From assembly GCA_958352855.1 (NCBI GenBank), contig CATWQE010000073.1, forward strand, positions 1 through 13,063: DNA of 13,063 nt, in the 5' to 3' direction. The first letter of the stretch is position 1. Every line of letters starts with the position of its first letter. Shown in pieces: positions 6,505 to 13,063 of this stretch. Origin of the DNA: an uncultured Bacillota bacterium. GTDB taxonomy: Bacteria > Bacillota > Clostridia > Lachnospirales > Lachnospiraceae. Below the pieces are notes generated by a model. That model was not told the origin of the DNA. It saw only the letters and a program-made list of their open reading frames with translations, and did not search any database. The translations under genes were made by a program, and so were the position numbers.

Positions 6505-6574
6505 GGAAAAAGAGAAACTTCTGATAACGGCATTTTGAATCTCAATACCGTTTACACAGTTGTTCCTCTTTTCC
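6505..6574 (-). terminator. Two-tier hairpin after the DHHW gene, probable terminator
   Basis: An inner stem pairs AACGGTATT with AATGCCGTT (plus-strand positions 6544-6552 and 6526-6534), nine pairs including one G-U, around a 9-base loop. An outer stem pairs the purine-rich arm at 6562-6574 with the pyrimidine-rich arm at 6505-6518, thirteen pairs with one bulge and one G-U. The 3' arm is T-rich on the minus strand. It lies between the DHHW stop (6609) and the MATE promoter, where a terminator is expected. The T-tract is not directly next to the inner stem, so its efficiency is uncertain. Confidence 0.55.
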
Positions 6575-6608
6575 TTTATTTATTCGTTTCTGTTATTTCT
6601 CATGGGAT

Positions 6609-7952
6609 TTACAAAAGCCCTGCGATTTTATTCGCTACGGTATCGCTTCCGATAATCGTGATGTTGTTCATAATCAACACATCCTGGATTTTCTTTTCTT
6701 TTACATAATCTATCAGATTCACATCTGCATAGCGGAAGTCCACCACATATACGGTCTGATAGTGGTCTACTAAAAACGGTACGAAACAGTTTCCATAGGA
6801 TTCCTTTAAAACAATACAGGAAGAACCGTCCTGAATCTCAGGGTTTTCGATAATACTCATAGGTTTGTCCCCGCCAATATAACAATAATATCCAGAACTC
6901 TGATCCCAGGTACTTACATCTTCTATAACATGCCACTCCTGTTTTGAGCCATCCGTATTCCAATAGGTCATATCATTAGTGCCCATTGGCACATAAGCAT
7001 CCACCCGGTCCGGATTTTTTGCCATGTCCTGATTCTGCAATTCCGTATAAAAAGTTCCCAAAAATGGCTCAAAGGACATTTTTTCAAACTCTGATAATTT
7101 ATGTGGTTCAAATCCCTTTTCCTTGCAGAAATTCTCATACACGTAATAAGCACCTAGCTGAGTCCAGTGATGGTCTGTGCGGAAATACAGGTATTCATCA
7201 TTATGTTCCCGTAGTGTTTCTATAGTTTTAACAGGAATGACCTTGTCATAAAGACTGTAATAATAAGAAATTGCCTGTTCCTGGTCAGAACCACCCAGTC
7301 CCTTTAACTCTTTCTCCGGCAGCATGGCCCCTGAGTTATTAGGCACCAGAAGAGAATATACCTTTGCAATACCATCCAGCTCTTCTGCGGCCTGGTTCAG
7401 GGCATCCGTATAGGTTTCAGCCGCTCCCTGGTTAAAATAATAAACACTGTAGGCTGCCCCATCTTTTACATAAAGCCCCTGCTGAATCTGATTTTGAATC
7501 TCAGCTTCCATCTCCTGGCTGTCCGGCGCTGTCACTGGTTCCTGGTTCTCTTCTTCCTGTGTGCTGTCCTCTGTCTCTTTGTCTTTTTTATCCCCCGCAG
7601 TGGGAATTGCATCCCCCTGCTCGTGTCCTCCTACCATCATGGTGGAGGATTCTATTCCATATAAATCCTTGACCTTTTTATCCGCTGCAATCAGGGTGTC
7701 TCTCATGGGAAAGGTATCTGAATACCACAAAGACACCTGGGAGAAAAAGGAACCGTCTAAAAAGGAACTCACCGTAAATTTGGGAAATTCTGTCAGTTTT
7801 CTTTTCTCCACCTGGGATGTAGCGGGTCGGAAGAAAAACAAAAATCCCATCACACATCCAATGAGCATAACCGCCGCAAAGGCTTTTACAGCAAGAGCGC
7901 GAAACTTCCGTATAATCTTTTTTTGTTCCTTTGTATATTTTTCTTTTGCCAT
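6609..7952 (-). CDS. DHHW family protein, AlgX/AlgJ-like partner of an MBOAT acyltransferase
   Basis: This 447-residue protein has a basic cytoplasmic N-terminus (1-22) and one membrane segment (about 23-42), with the rest predicted outside the cell. RTDHHWT (residues 258-264) is the signature of the DHHW family, related to the SGNH-like AlgX/AlgJ/DltD group. Asp260 and His262 would match the catalytic D-x-H, and Ser385 in KESYGN the nucleophile. It probably transfers or removes acyl groups on an extracytoplasmic glycan supplied with acyl groups by the membrane acyltransferase encoded just upstream (30-base gap). Residues 117-150 are an acidic, low-complexity spacer. AGAGG lies seven bases before the ATG. 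The glycan cannot be named, because no polymer synthase is in the window. Confidence 0.9.
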   Translation of the reverse strand: MAKEKYTKEQKKIIRKFRALAVKAFAAVMLIGCVMGFLFFFRPATSQVEKRKLTEFPKFTVSSFLDGSFFSQVSLWYSDTFPMRDTLIAADKKVKDLYGIESSTMMVGGHEQGDAIPTAGDKKDKETEDSTQEEENQEPVTAPDSQEMEAEIQNQIQQGLYVKDGAAYSVYYFNQGAAETYTDALNQAAEELDGIAKVYSLLVPNNSGAMLPEKELKGLGGSDQEQAISYYYSLYDKVIPVKTIETLREHNDEYLYFRTDHHWTQLGAYYVYENFCKEKGFEPHKLSEFEKMSFEPFLGTFYTELQNQDMAKNPDRVDAYVPMGTNDMTYWNTDGSKQEWHVIEDVSTWDQSSGYYCYIGGDKPMSIIENPEIQDGSSCIVLKESYGNCFVPFLVDHYQTVYVVDFRYADVNLIDYVKEKKIQDVLIMNNITIIGSDTVANKIAGLL

Positions 7953-7982
7953 TTGCCAACCTCTTTCTTTGTAATCCTTTGA

Positions 7983-9404
7983 TTAAAACTGAAAATACAG
8001 GAAGGGATTATAACTATCCCCAATCAGCGCCAGTACAGACAATAACAACAGCAGAACCGGCGTCAGCATCTCTGTAATATTAAAGAACCAGAATACCGGT
8101 TTACTGGTTTTTCCTAATTCAAACAGAATCCTTCTCAGTTTTTTCCCAAGAGGCGTCACTGCAATAATTGCAATCATCAGGAAAAAGAGATTATTCATAA
8201 ACACTGTTGTGGCTTCCAAACCTGTAAATCCAGAGCTTCCGATACCAAACAGTCCTAAAAGAACAAATCCAAGCTCTTTTATATTTTCAAATTTAAAGAT
8301 TACCCATCCGAAAAAGATAACCAAAAGGGCATATACGTGATTCAGACCTTTGGGAATCCGGTCTTTTATCACAAACCGTTCCAGTAACAGGAAGGCCAGA
8401 TAATAAACGCCCCAGAGTATGTAGTTCCAACTGGCTCCATGCCACATTCCGGTCAAAAACCACACCACTGCCATATTTCGCACAATCTTCCAGGTTTCAC
8501 ACCGGCTTCCTCCCAGAGGAATATAGACATAATCCCTGAAAAAGCTGCTCAGGGAAATATGCCATCTTCTCCAGAAGTCCTGAGCCGATTTTGCAATGTA
8601 CGGATAATTAAAGTTTTCCAGATAATGGAATCCCACCATTCTTCCCATACCGATTGCCATATCAGAATAGGCGGAAAAATCCAGATAAATCTGCAGCATG
8701 TAAAACAGCATTCCCAGCCACAGACCAAGGGTTGACTGTGCGCTTAAAGCCTCCACTCCTGCAGGCAGAAGAGTATCTGCCGCAGAAGCACAGGAATTGG
8801 CCAGAATCGATTTCTTCGCCAGCCCCACACAGAATCTCCGTACACCTACGAAGACATCACCAGAAGATATTTTCCTCTCATCAATTTCATTTGCCACTGT
8901 CTCATAGCGCACAATAGGCCCTGCGATACATTGATGAAACAAGCTGGAATACAATAAGAGTTTCCAGAACTTAGGCTGCGCAGAAACTTCTCCCCTATAC
9001 ACATCTATCACATAAGATAATAACTGGAAGGTGTAAAAGGAAATCCCAATGGGAAGGACAATCTGGGGGATTTCTTTCGGAAATCCGGTCAGCGCCTGAA
9101 GATTTCCAAGGAAAAAGACGGTATACTTAAAAAATCCCAAAAGTCCCAAAAGCACCACACATTCTCCCGCCATATAGAGTCTGCGTTTTGCAGTACCTTT
9201 TTCCTTTTCAATCTGCAAAGCAAAAAACCAACTGGCTGCGGTCTCACCAACTAGCAAAACCAAAAATCTTGGACCGCCCCAGGCATAAAAAATCAAAGAA
9301 AAAATAAGCAATACATAATTTCGCTTTTTTTCACTGACAAAGAAATAGACCATTAAATTCAATGCCAGAAATAAAAATACAAACAATAAACTGGAAAATA
9401 CCAT
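7983..9404 (-). CDS. MBOAT family O-acyltransferase, AlgI/PatA-like
   Basis: This 473-residue protein has many membrane segments, the usual length for AlgI-like members of the MBOAT family. The conserved core is intact: YLDFSAYSDMAIG (240-252), NFNYPYIAKSAQDFWRRWHIS (264-284) with His282, RDYVYIPLGG (290-299), and FLTGMWHGASWNYILWG with the catalytic His322. These proteins move acyl groups, usually acetyl from a cytoplasmic donor, across the membrane for attachment to surface polysaccharides such as alginate, cellulose or wall glycans. Pairing with the downstream DHHW gene is the common arrangement in Gram-positive anaerobes. A purine-rich GAGGGGA about seven bases upstream supports the ATG at 9404. 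A promoter of its own lies just before it; readthrough from the GH3 gene is also possible, as no clear terminator separates them. Confidence 0.95.
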   Translation of the reverse strand: MVFSSLLFVFLFLALNLMVYFFVSEKKRNYVLLIFSLIFYAWGGPRFLVLLVGETAASWFFALQIEKEKGTAKRRLYMAGECVVLLGLLGFFKYTVFFLGNLQALTGFPKEIPQIVLPIGISFYTFQLLSYVIDVYRGEVSAQPKFWKLLLYSSLFHQCIAGPIVRYETVANEIDERKISSGDVFVGVRRFCVGLAKKSILANSCASAADTLLPAGVEALSAQSTLGLWLGMLFYMLQIYLDFSAYSDMAIGMGRMVGFHYLENFNYPYIAKSAQDFWRRWHISLSSFFRDYVYIPLGGSRCETWKIVRNMAVVWFLTGMWHGASWNYILWGVYYLAFLLLERFVIKDRIPKGLNHVYALLVIFFGWVIFKFENIKELGFVLLGLFGIGSSGFTGLEATTVFMNNLFFLMIAIIAVTPLGKKLRRILFELGKTSKPVFWFFNITEMLTPVLLLLLSVLALIGDSYNPFLYFQF

Positions 9405-9470
9405 TCTTCTATCCCCTCATATTATTTTACTGTAATCGACATTATCCTTTAGGAAATGACACTAATTAAC

Positions 9471-9499
9471 AGTATATATTACCTGTGTTTTAATTGCAA
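9471..9499 (-). promoter_or_regulatory. Sigma-A promoter of the acyltransferase operon
   Basis: On the minus strand TTGCAA (9494-9499) and TATACT (9471-9476) are separated by exactly 17 bases, with four and five of six consensus matches. Transcription would begin near 9464, leaving a leader of about 60 bases before the MBOAT start. The rest of the 131-base gap to the GH3 gene is AT-rich and holds no convincing GC-stem terminator. Confidence 0.65.
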
Positions 9500-9535
9500 T
9501 ATGAAGAGAAATTTTTCTGTTTTTTCTGATATTCC

Positions 9536-12292
9536 TTATCTTGTTACATCAATCCATTCAATTTCCAGTCCTGTTTTTACACAAGCCAGGGAAACCTCAT
9601 ATTCTCCTGCTTCCAACTGAATATTATTTAGTTTTAAAACCGTCCACTGATTTTCTGTTCCATTACTCTGAATAGTCAACGCCGGTTTCTGATTTAGCAG
9701 CAGATTGCAGGAGGACTGCGCCAGAGAGGACAGGGCAGAACGCGCTTTTACCAGGAACTTATATCTGCCAGCCTGCTCAATGGTGAGTTTCATGGTATCT
9801 GGCTTCTTGGGACAGAGCTTTACCGGAGTGAACGAAAAGTCTCCCTGCTCTGCTTCCATTTCTTCCAGTGTTTTTAATGTTCTTTTTGCAGCCGGTGTGT
9901 GAAGAATAAAACGACAGATATTCATGGCACATCTTTGCAGTTCTCCAACGGTAAGTCTGCCCTCTTTCAGAGCTTCCAGCGTATCATCCTCATACTCGTT
10001 TTCCTCAGAGCCACCGTTGGTTACTACCATGTACAAATCATTCTGGGCTCTTACCATGGCTGCTGTGTGGGTAATCTTTGCCTCCCCGCCTGAAATCGGG
10101 TCATTCATTTTTGCCCACCAGTCTGTCATCACAATTCCAGTATAGCCCCATTCTCCTCTTAAAATAGTGGTACACAAATCATAATTTGATGCAGACCAGT
10201 GACCGTTTAATGGATTATAGGAGGTCATAATGGAGCATGCCTTGCCTTCTTTTACTGCTATTTCAAAGCCTTTTAAATACAGCTCCCGGGCTGCCCGTTC
10301 TGACACTACCGAATCCGCTGTATTTCTGGCAAGCTCCTGGTTATTGCAGGCAAAATGCTTCACTGTGGCATCTGCGCCGCTCTTCTTAATACCTTTTACC
10401 ACTGCCGCTGCAAATTTTCCGGTCAGATACGGGTCTTCAGAAAAATATTCAAAGTTTCTTCCATTTAACGGATTTCTGTGAAGGTTAATTCCAGGCCCCA
10501 GCAAAGTATCAATTTCATTTCTCAGAAGCTCCTGTCCTTCCCATTCATAAAGTTCTTCCACAAGGGGCAGGTTCCAACTGGCAGCCAGCATGGTGCCAAT
10601 CGGCATTTGTGTAGCCTTCAATCCACTGTCCATGCGAATACCGGAAGGTCCGTCTGCAGTACATACCGGAGGAATTCCATAAGCATAAAGGCTTGGAGCT
10701 GTTCCACCAAAAGCAGAGGCAGTTCCGGGTGTTACCAGTGGATTGCACATACCTTCCCCTCTTACCAGAATCGCCAGCTCTCTTTCTGATAACTGCGCCA
10801 CAAAGGCTTCCAGACTGGCTTTTTTGTCTCTTACATCCTGGAAGGATATTCCCTGGTTTCCTGTTATCTCCATTGCCTCTGGCATCCGGTTTTGAATCCT
10901 TTCTTTTAGAGAAACTGTCTGGGTTGGCACATCCTCTGCTTTTGGTTCATAGGTTCCGTCTTCTTTTTTGTTTCCCGGGCAAAGCCTCTGAAACTTCTCT
11001 GTAGGCGCCAATGCTTCCTCCAAAGCTTCTGTCACCATACATTCTGAAATTTCCATTCCATCCTGTCCCTGAATGGAAACCTGCTGCGCTGCTCTCACAT
11101 CACCGCCCACATAAAAATGATACGCCCCTGCTTCCAGCACATAACAGGATTTATGTCCTGTAACACCACTGTCATCATAAGATGCCATGCTGGCAACAGG
11201 AAGCTGTAAGGTTACTGTCTGCGCTTCCCCTGGCTGCAATAACTCTGTTTTCGCAAAAGCTCCCAGCTCTCTTGCCGGTTTTCCCAGTTTTCCCTGTGGG
11301 GCTTCATAATACACCTGCACCACTTCTTTTCCGGCGTATTTGGAACCTGTATTCTTTACTTCCACCTGAAATCTCACACTGGCATCCACACCAGAGCCAA
11401 GGATTTCTGCCTGTTTTACTTCCATAGAGAAATCTGTGTAAGACAATCCAAAACCAAAAGGGAACTGCACACGCTCTGGGGCAAAGGTCTCAAAATACCG
11501 GTATCCCACATAAATATCTTCCTGATAAAGATTCTTTTCTTCATTTCCGAAATTTGCAGTGCTTGGATAGTCTTTAATATCATAAGCAATGGTGTCCGGC
11601 AGTTTTCCACTTGGCACTGCAGCTCCTACCAGCACATCTGCGCTGGCGCCACCTGCTTCTACACCCCCTTGCCAGGTGTAGATAACACTACGGATATGCT
11701 CCTTATTCTTCAAGGTTTCCAGCCAGCTCATATCAATAATATTGGAAACATTCATAATCACACCCGTATCCTCAAATACTTCCGCTACGGTTTCCAAAAG
11801 CTGTTTTTCTTCTGCTGTAAGGTAATAGCTGCCTTCCACAGCCGCATAATCCTTGTCCTCCCCTGCAGTCCGTCCAATAACCACCAGCGCCTTATTGGAG
11901 TCCTCTCTTGCTTTTCGCGCCAGTTCCGGGGAAACCGGCATTTCCTTTTGAAACCATGGCTCACTTGCCCAGGCTCCCTGCCCGTCATCAAAGGGATTTT
12001 CCTGAATCCAGGCTTCGTAAACCTTCAACAATTCCTCATTCAATGCAATATTTTTGTACCGGCAAAATCCGTCTATGAGATTGGTGGTGTAGGCAGTATT
12101 CACAGCGCCACCAGAACCTGTTCCGCTCTTATAATAATTCATCTGGCATCTTCCAAACAAAGCCACCTGGTCTTTCTCTGTAATTGGCAGCATCTGGTTT
12201 TCATTTTTCAGCAAAACCATCCCTTCTGCTGCTGCTTTTCTCACTGCTTCGCCAAATCCCTCCAGGGGAATTCCTGTTTTTTTATCTTCCAT
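9536..12292 (-). CDS. Glycoside hydrolase family 3 beta-glycosidase with swapped domain order
   Basis: This 918-residue protein has no signal peptide and is therefore probably cytoplasmic, cleaving imported beta-linked oligosaccharides. The usual GH3 order is reversed. The alpha/beta C-domain comes first (about 15-280, with GRTAGEDKD holding likely acid/base Glu145 and FPFGFGLSYTDF at 277-288). An Fn3-like domain (about 300-400) follows. The TIM-barrel N-domain (about 490-800) comes next, with DGPSGIR (547-553), KHFACN (645-650) and the nucleophile Asp724 in VMTDWW. Residues from about 820 to the end form an extra beta-sandwich-like domain resembling CBM6/35 folds. The swapped order is known from rumen beta-glucosidases of Ruminococcus and Butyrivibrio. 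Exact specificity (glucoside, xyloside or other) cannot be told. GAGGAAAT precedes the ATG closely. It is divergent from an AraC-type gene, its likely regulator. Confidence 0.95.
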   Translation of the reverse strand: MEDKKTGIPLEGFGEAVRKAAAEGMVLLKNENQMLPITEKDQVALFGRCQMNYYKSGTGSGGAVNTAYTTNLIDGFCRYKNIALNEELLKVYEAWIQENPFDDGQGAWASEPWFQKEMPVSPELARKAREDSNKALVVIGRTAGEDKDYAAVEGSYYLTAEEKQLLETVAEVFEDTGVIMNVSNIIDMSWLETLKNKEHIRSVIYTWQGGVEAGGASADVLVGAAVPSGKLPDTIAYDIKDYPSTANFGNEEKNLYQEDIYVGYRYFETFAPERVQFPFGFGLSYTDFSMEVKQAEILGSGVDASVRFQVEVKNTGSKYAGKEVVQVYYEAPQGKLGKPARELGAFAKTELLQPGEAQTVTLQLPVASMASYDDSGVTGHKSCYVLEAGAYHFYVGGDVRAAQQVSIQGQDGMEISECMVTEALEEALAPTEKFQRLCPGNKKEDGTYEPKAEDVPTQTVSLKERIQNRMPEAMEITGNQGISFQDVRDKKASLEAFVAQLSERELAILVRGEGMCNPLVTPGTASAFGGTAPSLYAYGIPPVCTADGPSGIRMDSGLKATQMPIGTMLAASWNLPLVEELYEWEGQELLRNEIDTLLGPGINLHRNPLNGRNFEYFSEDPYLTGKFAAAVVKGIKKSGADATVKHFACNNQELARNTADSVVSERAARELYLKGFEIAVKEGKACSIMTSYNPLNGHWSASNYDLCTTILRGEWGYTGIVMTDWWAKMNDPISGGEAKITHTAAMVRAQNDLYMVVTNGGSEENEYEDDTLEALKEGRLTVGELQRCAMNICRFILHTPAAKRTLKTLEEMEAEQGDFSFTPVKLCPKKPDTMKLTIEQAGRYKFLVKARSALSSLAQSSCNLLLNQKPALTIQSNGTENQWTVLKLNNIQLEAGEYEVSLACVKTGLEIEWIDVTR

Positions 12293-12326
12293 ATTTCCTC
12301 AAGTCCTTTCTTATTTTTCTGGGTTT

Positions 12327-12332
12327 ATTATA
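12327..12332 (-). promoter_or_regulatory. -10 element of the GH3 promoter
   Basis: The minus strand has a perfect TATAAT 34 bases before the GH3 start codon. The -35 region (about 12349-12355, TAGCAC/AGCACA) matches poorly, which is usual for promoters that need an activator. That region overlaps the -10 of the divergent AraC gene. Confidence 0.6.
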
Positions 12333-12344
12333 GCCCTCACCCTT

Positions 12345-12368
12345 TTTTTGTGCTATAATTTTTGTGCT
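12345..12368. repeat. Direct repeat in the GH3/AraC control region
   Basis: TTTTTGTGCT occurs twice on the plus strand, at 12345-12354 and 12359-12368, offset by 14 bases. The copies flank and partly overlap the -10 of the AraC gene and cover the -35 region of the GH3 gene. Paired direct repeats are common for AraC-type activators, though usually about two helical turns apart, so a binding role is only a suggestion. Low-complexity T runs could produce it by chance. Confidence 0.4.
12351..12359 (+). promoter_or_regulatory. Extended -10 promoter of the AraC-type gene
   Basis: TGCTATAAT is a perfect extended -10 element. The -35 position (about 12331-12336, TAGCCC) matches poorly. Transcription would begin near 12366, giving a leader of about 40 bases before the ATG at 12407. 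Confidence 0.6.
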
Positions 12369-12406
12369 TAAAAATAATAAAAATTTGTCCTACAGAGGTA
12401 TAAAAC

Positions 12407-13063
12407 ATGGAATTTATAAAAGAAAAAAAGCCCTGTATAGATGGCATTCCTTTATCTTATGTATGCCATCTCCAGGACGTGGAAGGCGCAGGACCGGTCT
12501 ATCCTGCCCACTATCATGATTATATTGAAATCCTTTACGGAAAAGAAAATTTTTTTGAGCTTTATCTTGGAAACTCTTATCACCGGTTCGGCCCCCAGGA
12601 TTTGGTGCTGATTCCCGCAGGAGAAGTTCATCTGATTAACAGCCTCTCCAATGAGGGAGGCCGTTACTATGTGATTCGTTTTCTCCCTGAGCTGATTTAC
12701 AGCAACATGTCCTGCAGCTACCTGGAGTCCCAGTACCTCCTGCCATTTCTCTCCCAATATCCCCACCAGGAGCAGGTCATTCCAAAAGAGGCGCTAAAAG
12801 ATACTGGAATTTCTTTCTGGGTTCAGGAAATTTTCCGGGAAGACTGCGAAAAAAAATATGGCTGCGAACTGGCTATCCGCAACCATATTGGAAGTATTTT
12901 TCTCTGGATTCTCCGCTACTGGCATGAAAAAGGAATTTCCCTTTCTTCCCAATCCTTTGTGAATGAAGAGCTGGCAAGACAACTGGCTCCTGCCTTTTCC
13001 TATGTTCGGGAACAGTTTGACACCCCTGTCACAGCCCTGGAAGCTGCCAGAAAATGCGGTATG
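12407..13063 (+). CDS. AraC-type transcriptional regulator, cut by the right edge
   Basis: The frame stays open for 219 codons to the end of the window. AGAGG lies eight bases before the ATG. Residues 25-95 form a cupin-like sensor domain: PAHYHDYIEILYG (33-45) carries the H-x-H typical of sugar-sensing AraC proteins, and GPQDLVLIPAGEVHLI (62-77) is the second conserved strand pair. A helical linker follows, and at residues 195-219 the DNA-binding domain begins (AFSYVREQF, then TALEAARKCGM, the first helix of the first helix-turn-helix). The remaining 60-80 residues lie outside the window; nothing suggests the gene is broken. Back-to-back placement with the GH3 gene suggests it activates that gene in response to its sugar substrate. 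The ligand is unknown. Confidence 0.93.
   Translation, partial: MEFIKEKKPCIDGIPLSYVCHLQDVEGAGPVYPAHYHDYIEILYGKENFFELYLGNSYHRFGPQDLVLIPAGEVHLINSLSNEGGRYYVIRFLPELIYSNMSCSYLESQYLLPFLSQYPHQEQVIPKEALKDTGISFWVQEIFREDCEKKYGCELAIRNHIGSIFLWILRYWHEKGISLSSQSFVNEELARQLAPAFSYVREQFDTPVTALEAARKCGM

Noticed and set aside
11669..12358. Plus-strand open frame of 229 codons
   Set aside because: It is antisense to the GH3 gene, has a composition unlike a normal protein, and runs over the GH3 start and promoter. The GH3 reading is far stronger.
12452..12766. Minus-strand open frame of 104 codons at the right edge
   Set aside because: It is antisense to the AraC-type gene, which has a ribosome site, a cupin motif and a helix-turn-helix start.
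1..13063. CRISPR arrays, tRNA or rRNA genes, insertion sequences, riboswitches
   Set aside because: I found no regularly spaced repeats, no clover-leaf sequence, no transposase and no conserved riboswitch core in the intergenic gaps.

Overview
The window looks like chromosomal DNA from an anaerobic gut Firmicute, most likely a Lachnospiraceae of the Blautia type. The reasons are the moderate GC content, the strong AGGAGG-type ribosome binding sites, the low-GC promoters, and the protein types present: a Ni-CODH, a lone ECF-type BioY, a MATE pump of clostridial type, and a domain-swapped GH3. The genus is an inference. Every gene reads on the minus strand except the AraC-type regulator at the right edge. 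No tRNA, rRNA, CRISPR array, insertion sequence or prophage gene is visible, and no gene-free stretch exceeds 300 bases.

Left part (1-3297, read right to left). cooS, a catalytic carbon-monoxide dehydrogenase subunit, has its own extended -10 promoter, with a palindrome just upstream. It is followed by bioY (biotin S-component) and a DUF1284 gene whose start overlaps the bioY stop (ATGA). A canonical BirA operator overlaps the bioY promoter, so the DUF1284 protein, which has eight cysteines, is placed in the biotin regulon. A further gene starts at position 30 and runs off the left edge; its ten visible codons resemble the start of a bacteriohemerythrin. A perfect 21-bp inverted repeat (3151-3200) is a strong terminator that separates cooS from the genes upstream of it.

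Middle (3298-6433). A MATE efflux transporter, a secreted or membrane-anchored Tim44-like protein and a LysR-type regulator lie head to tail with gaps of 19 and 42 bases, behind a good sigma-A promoter. They probably form one operon. The LysR protein is the nearest regulator to cooS, and the palindrome in front of cooS has LysR-box geometry.

Right part (6609-13063). An AlgI-like MBOAT O-acyltransferase and a DHHW (AlgX/AlgJ-like) protein form a two-gene surface-glycan acylation unit with its own promoter and a two-tier terminator-like hairpin after it. Upstream lies a large cytoplasmic GH3 glycosidase with swapped domain order (C-domain, Fn3-like, N-domain, extra C-terminal beta domain). It is divergent from a truncated AraC-type regulator, and the two promoters sit almost on top of each other.

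I saw no entirely new system. The observations I rate highest are the BirA-controlled bioY-DUF1284 pair, the lone CooS with a candidate LysR operator, and the compact divergent GH3/AraC control region.
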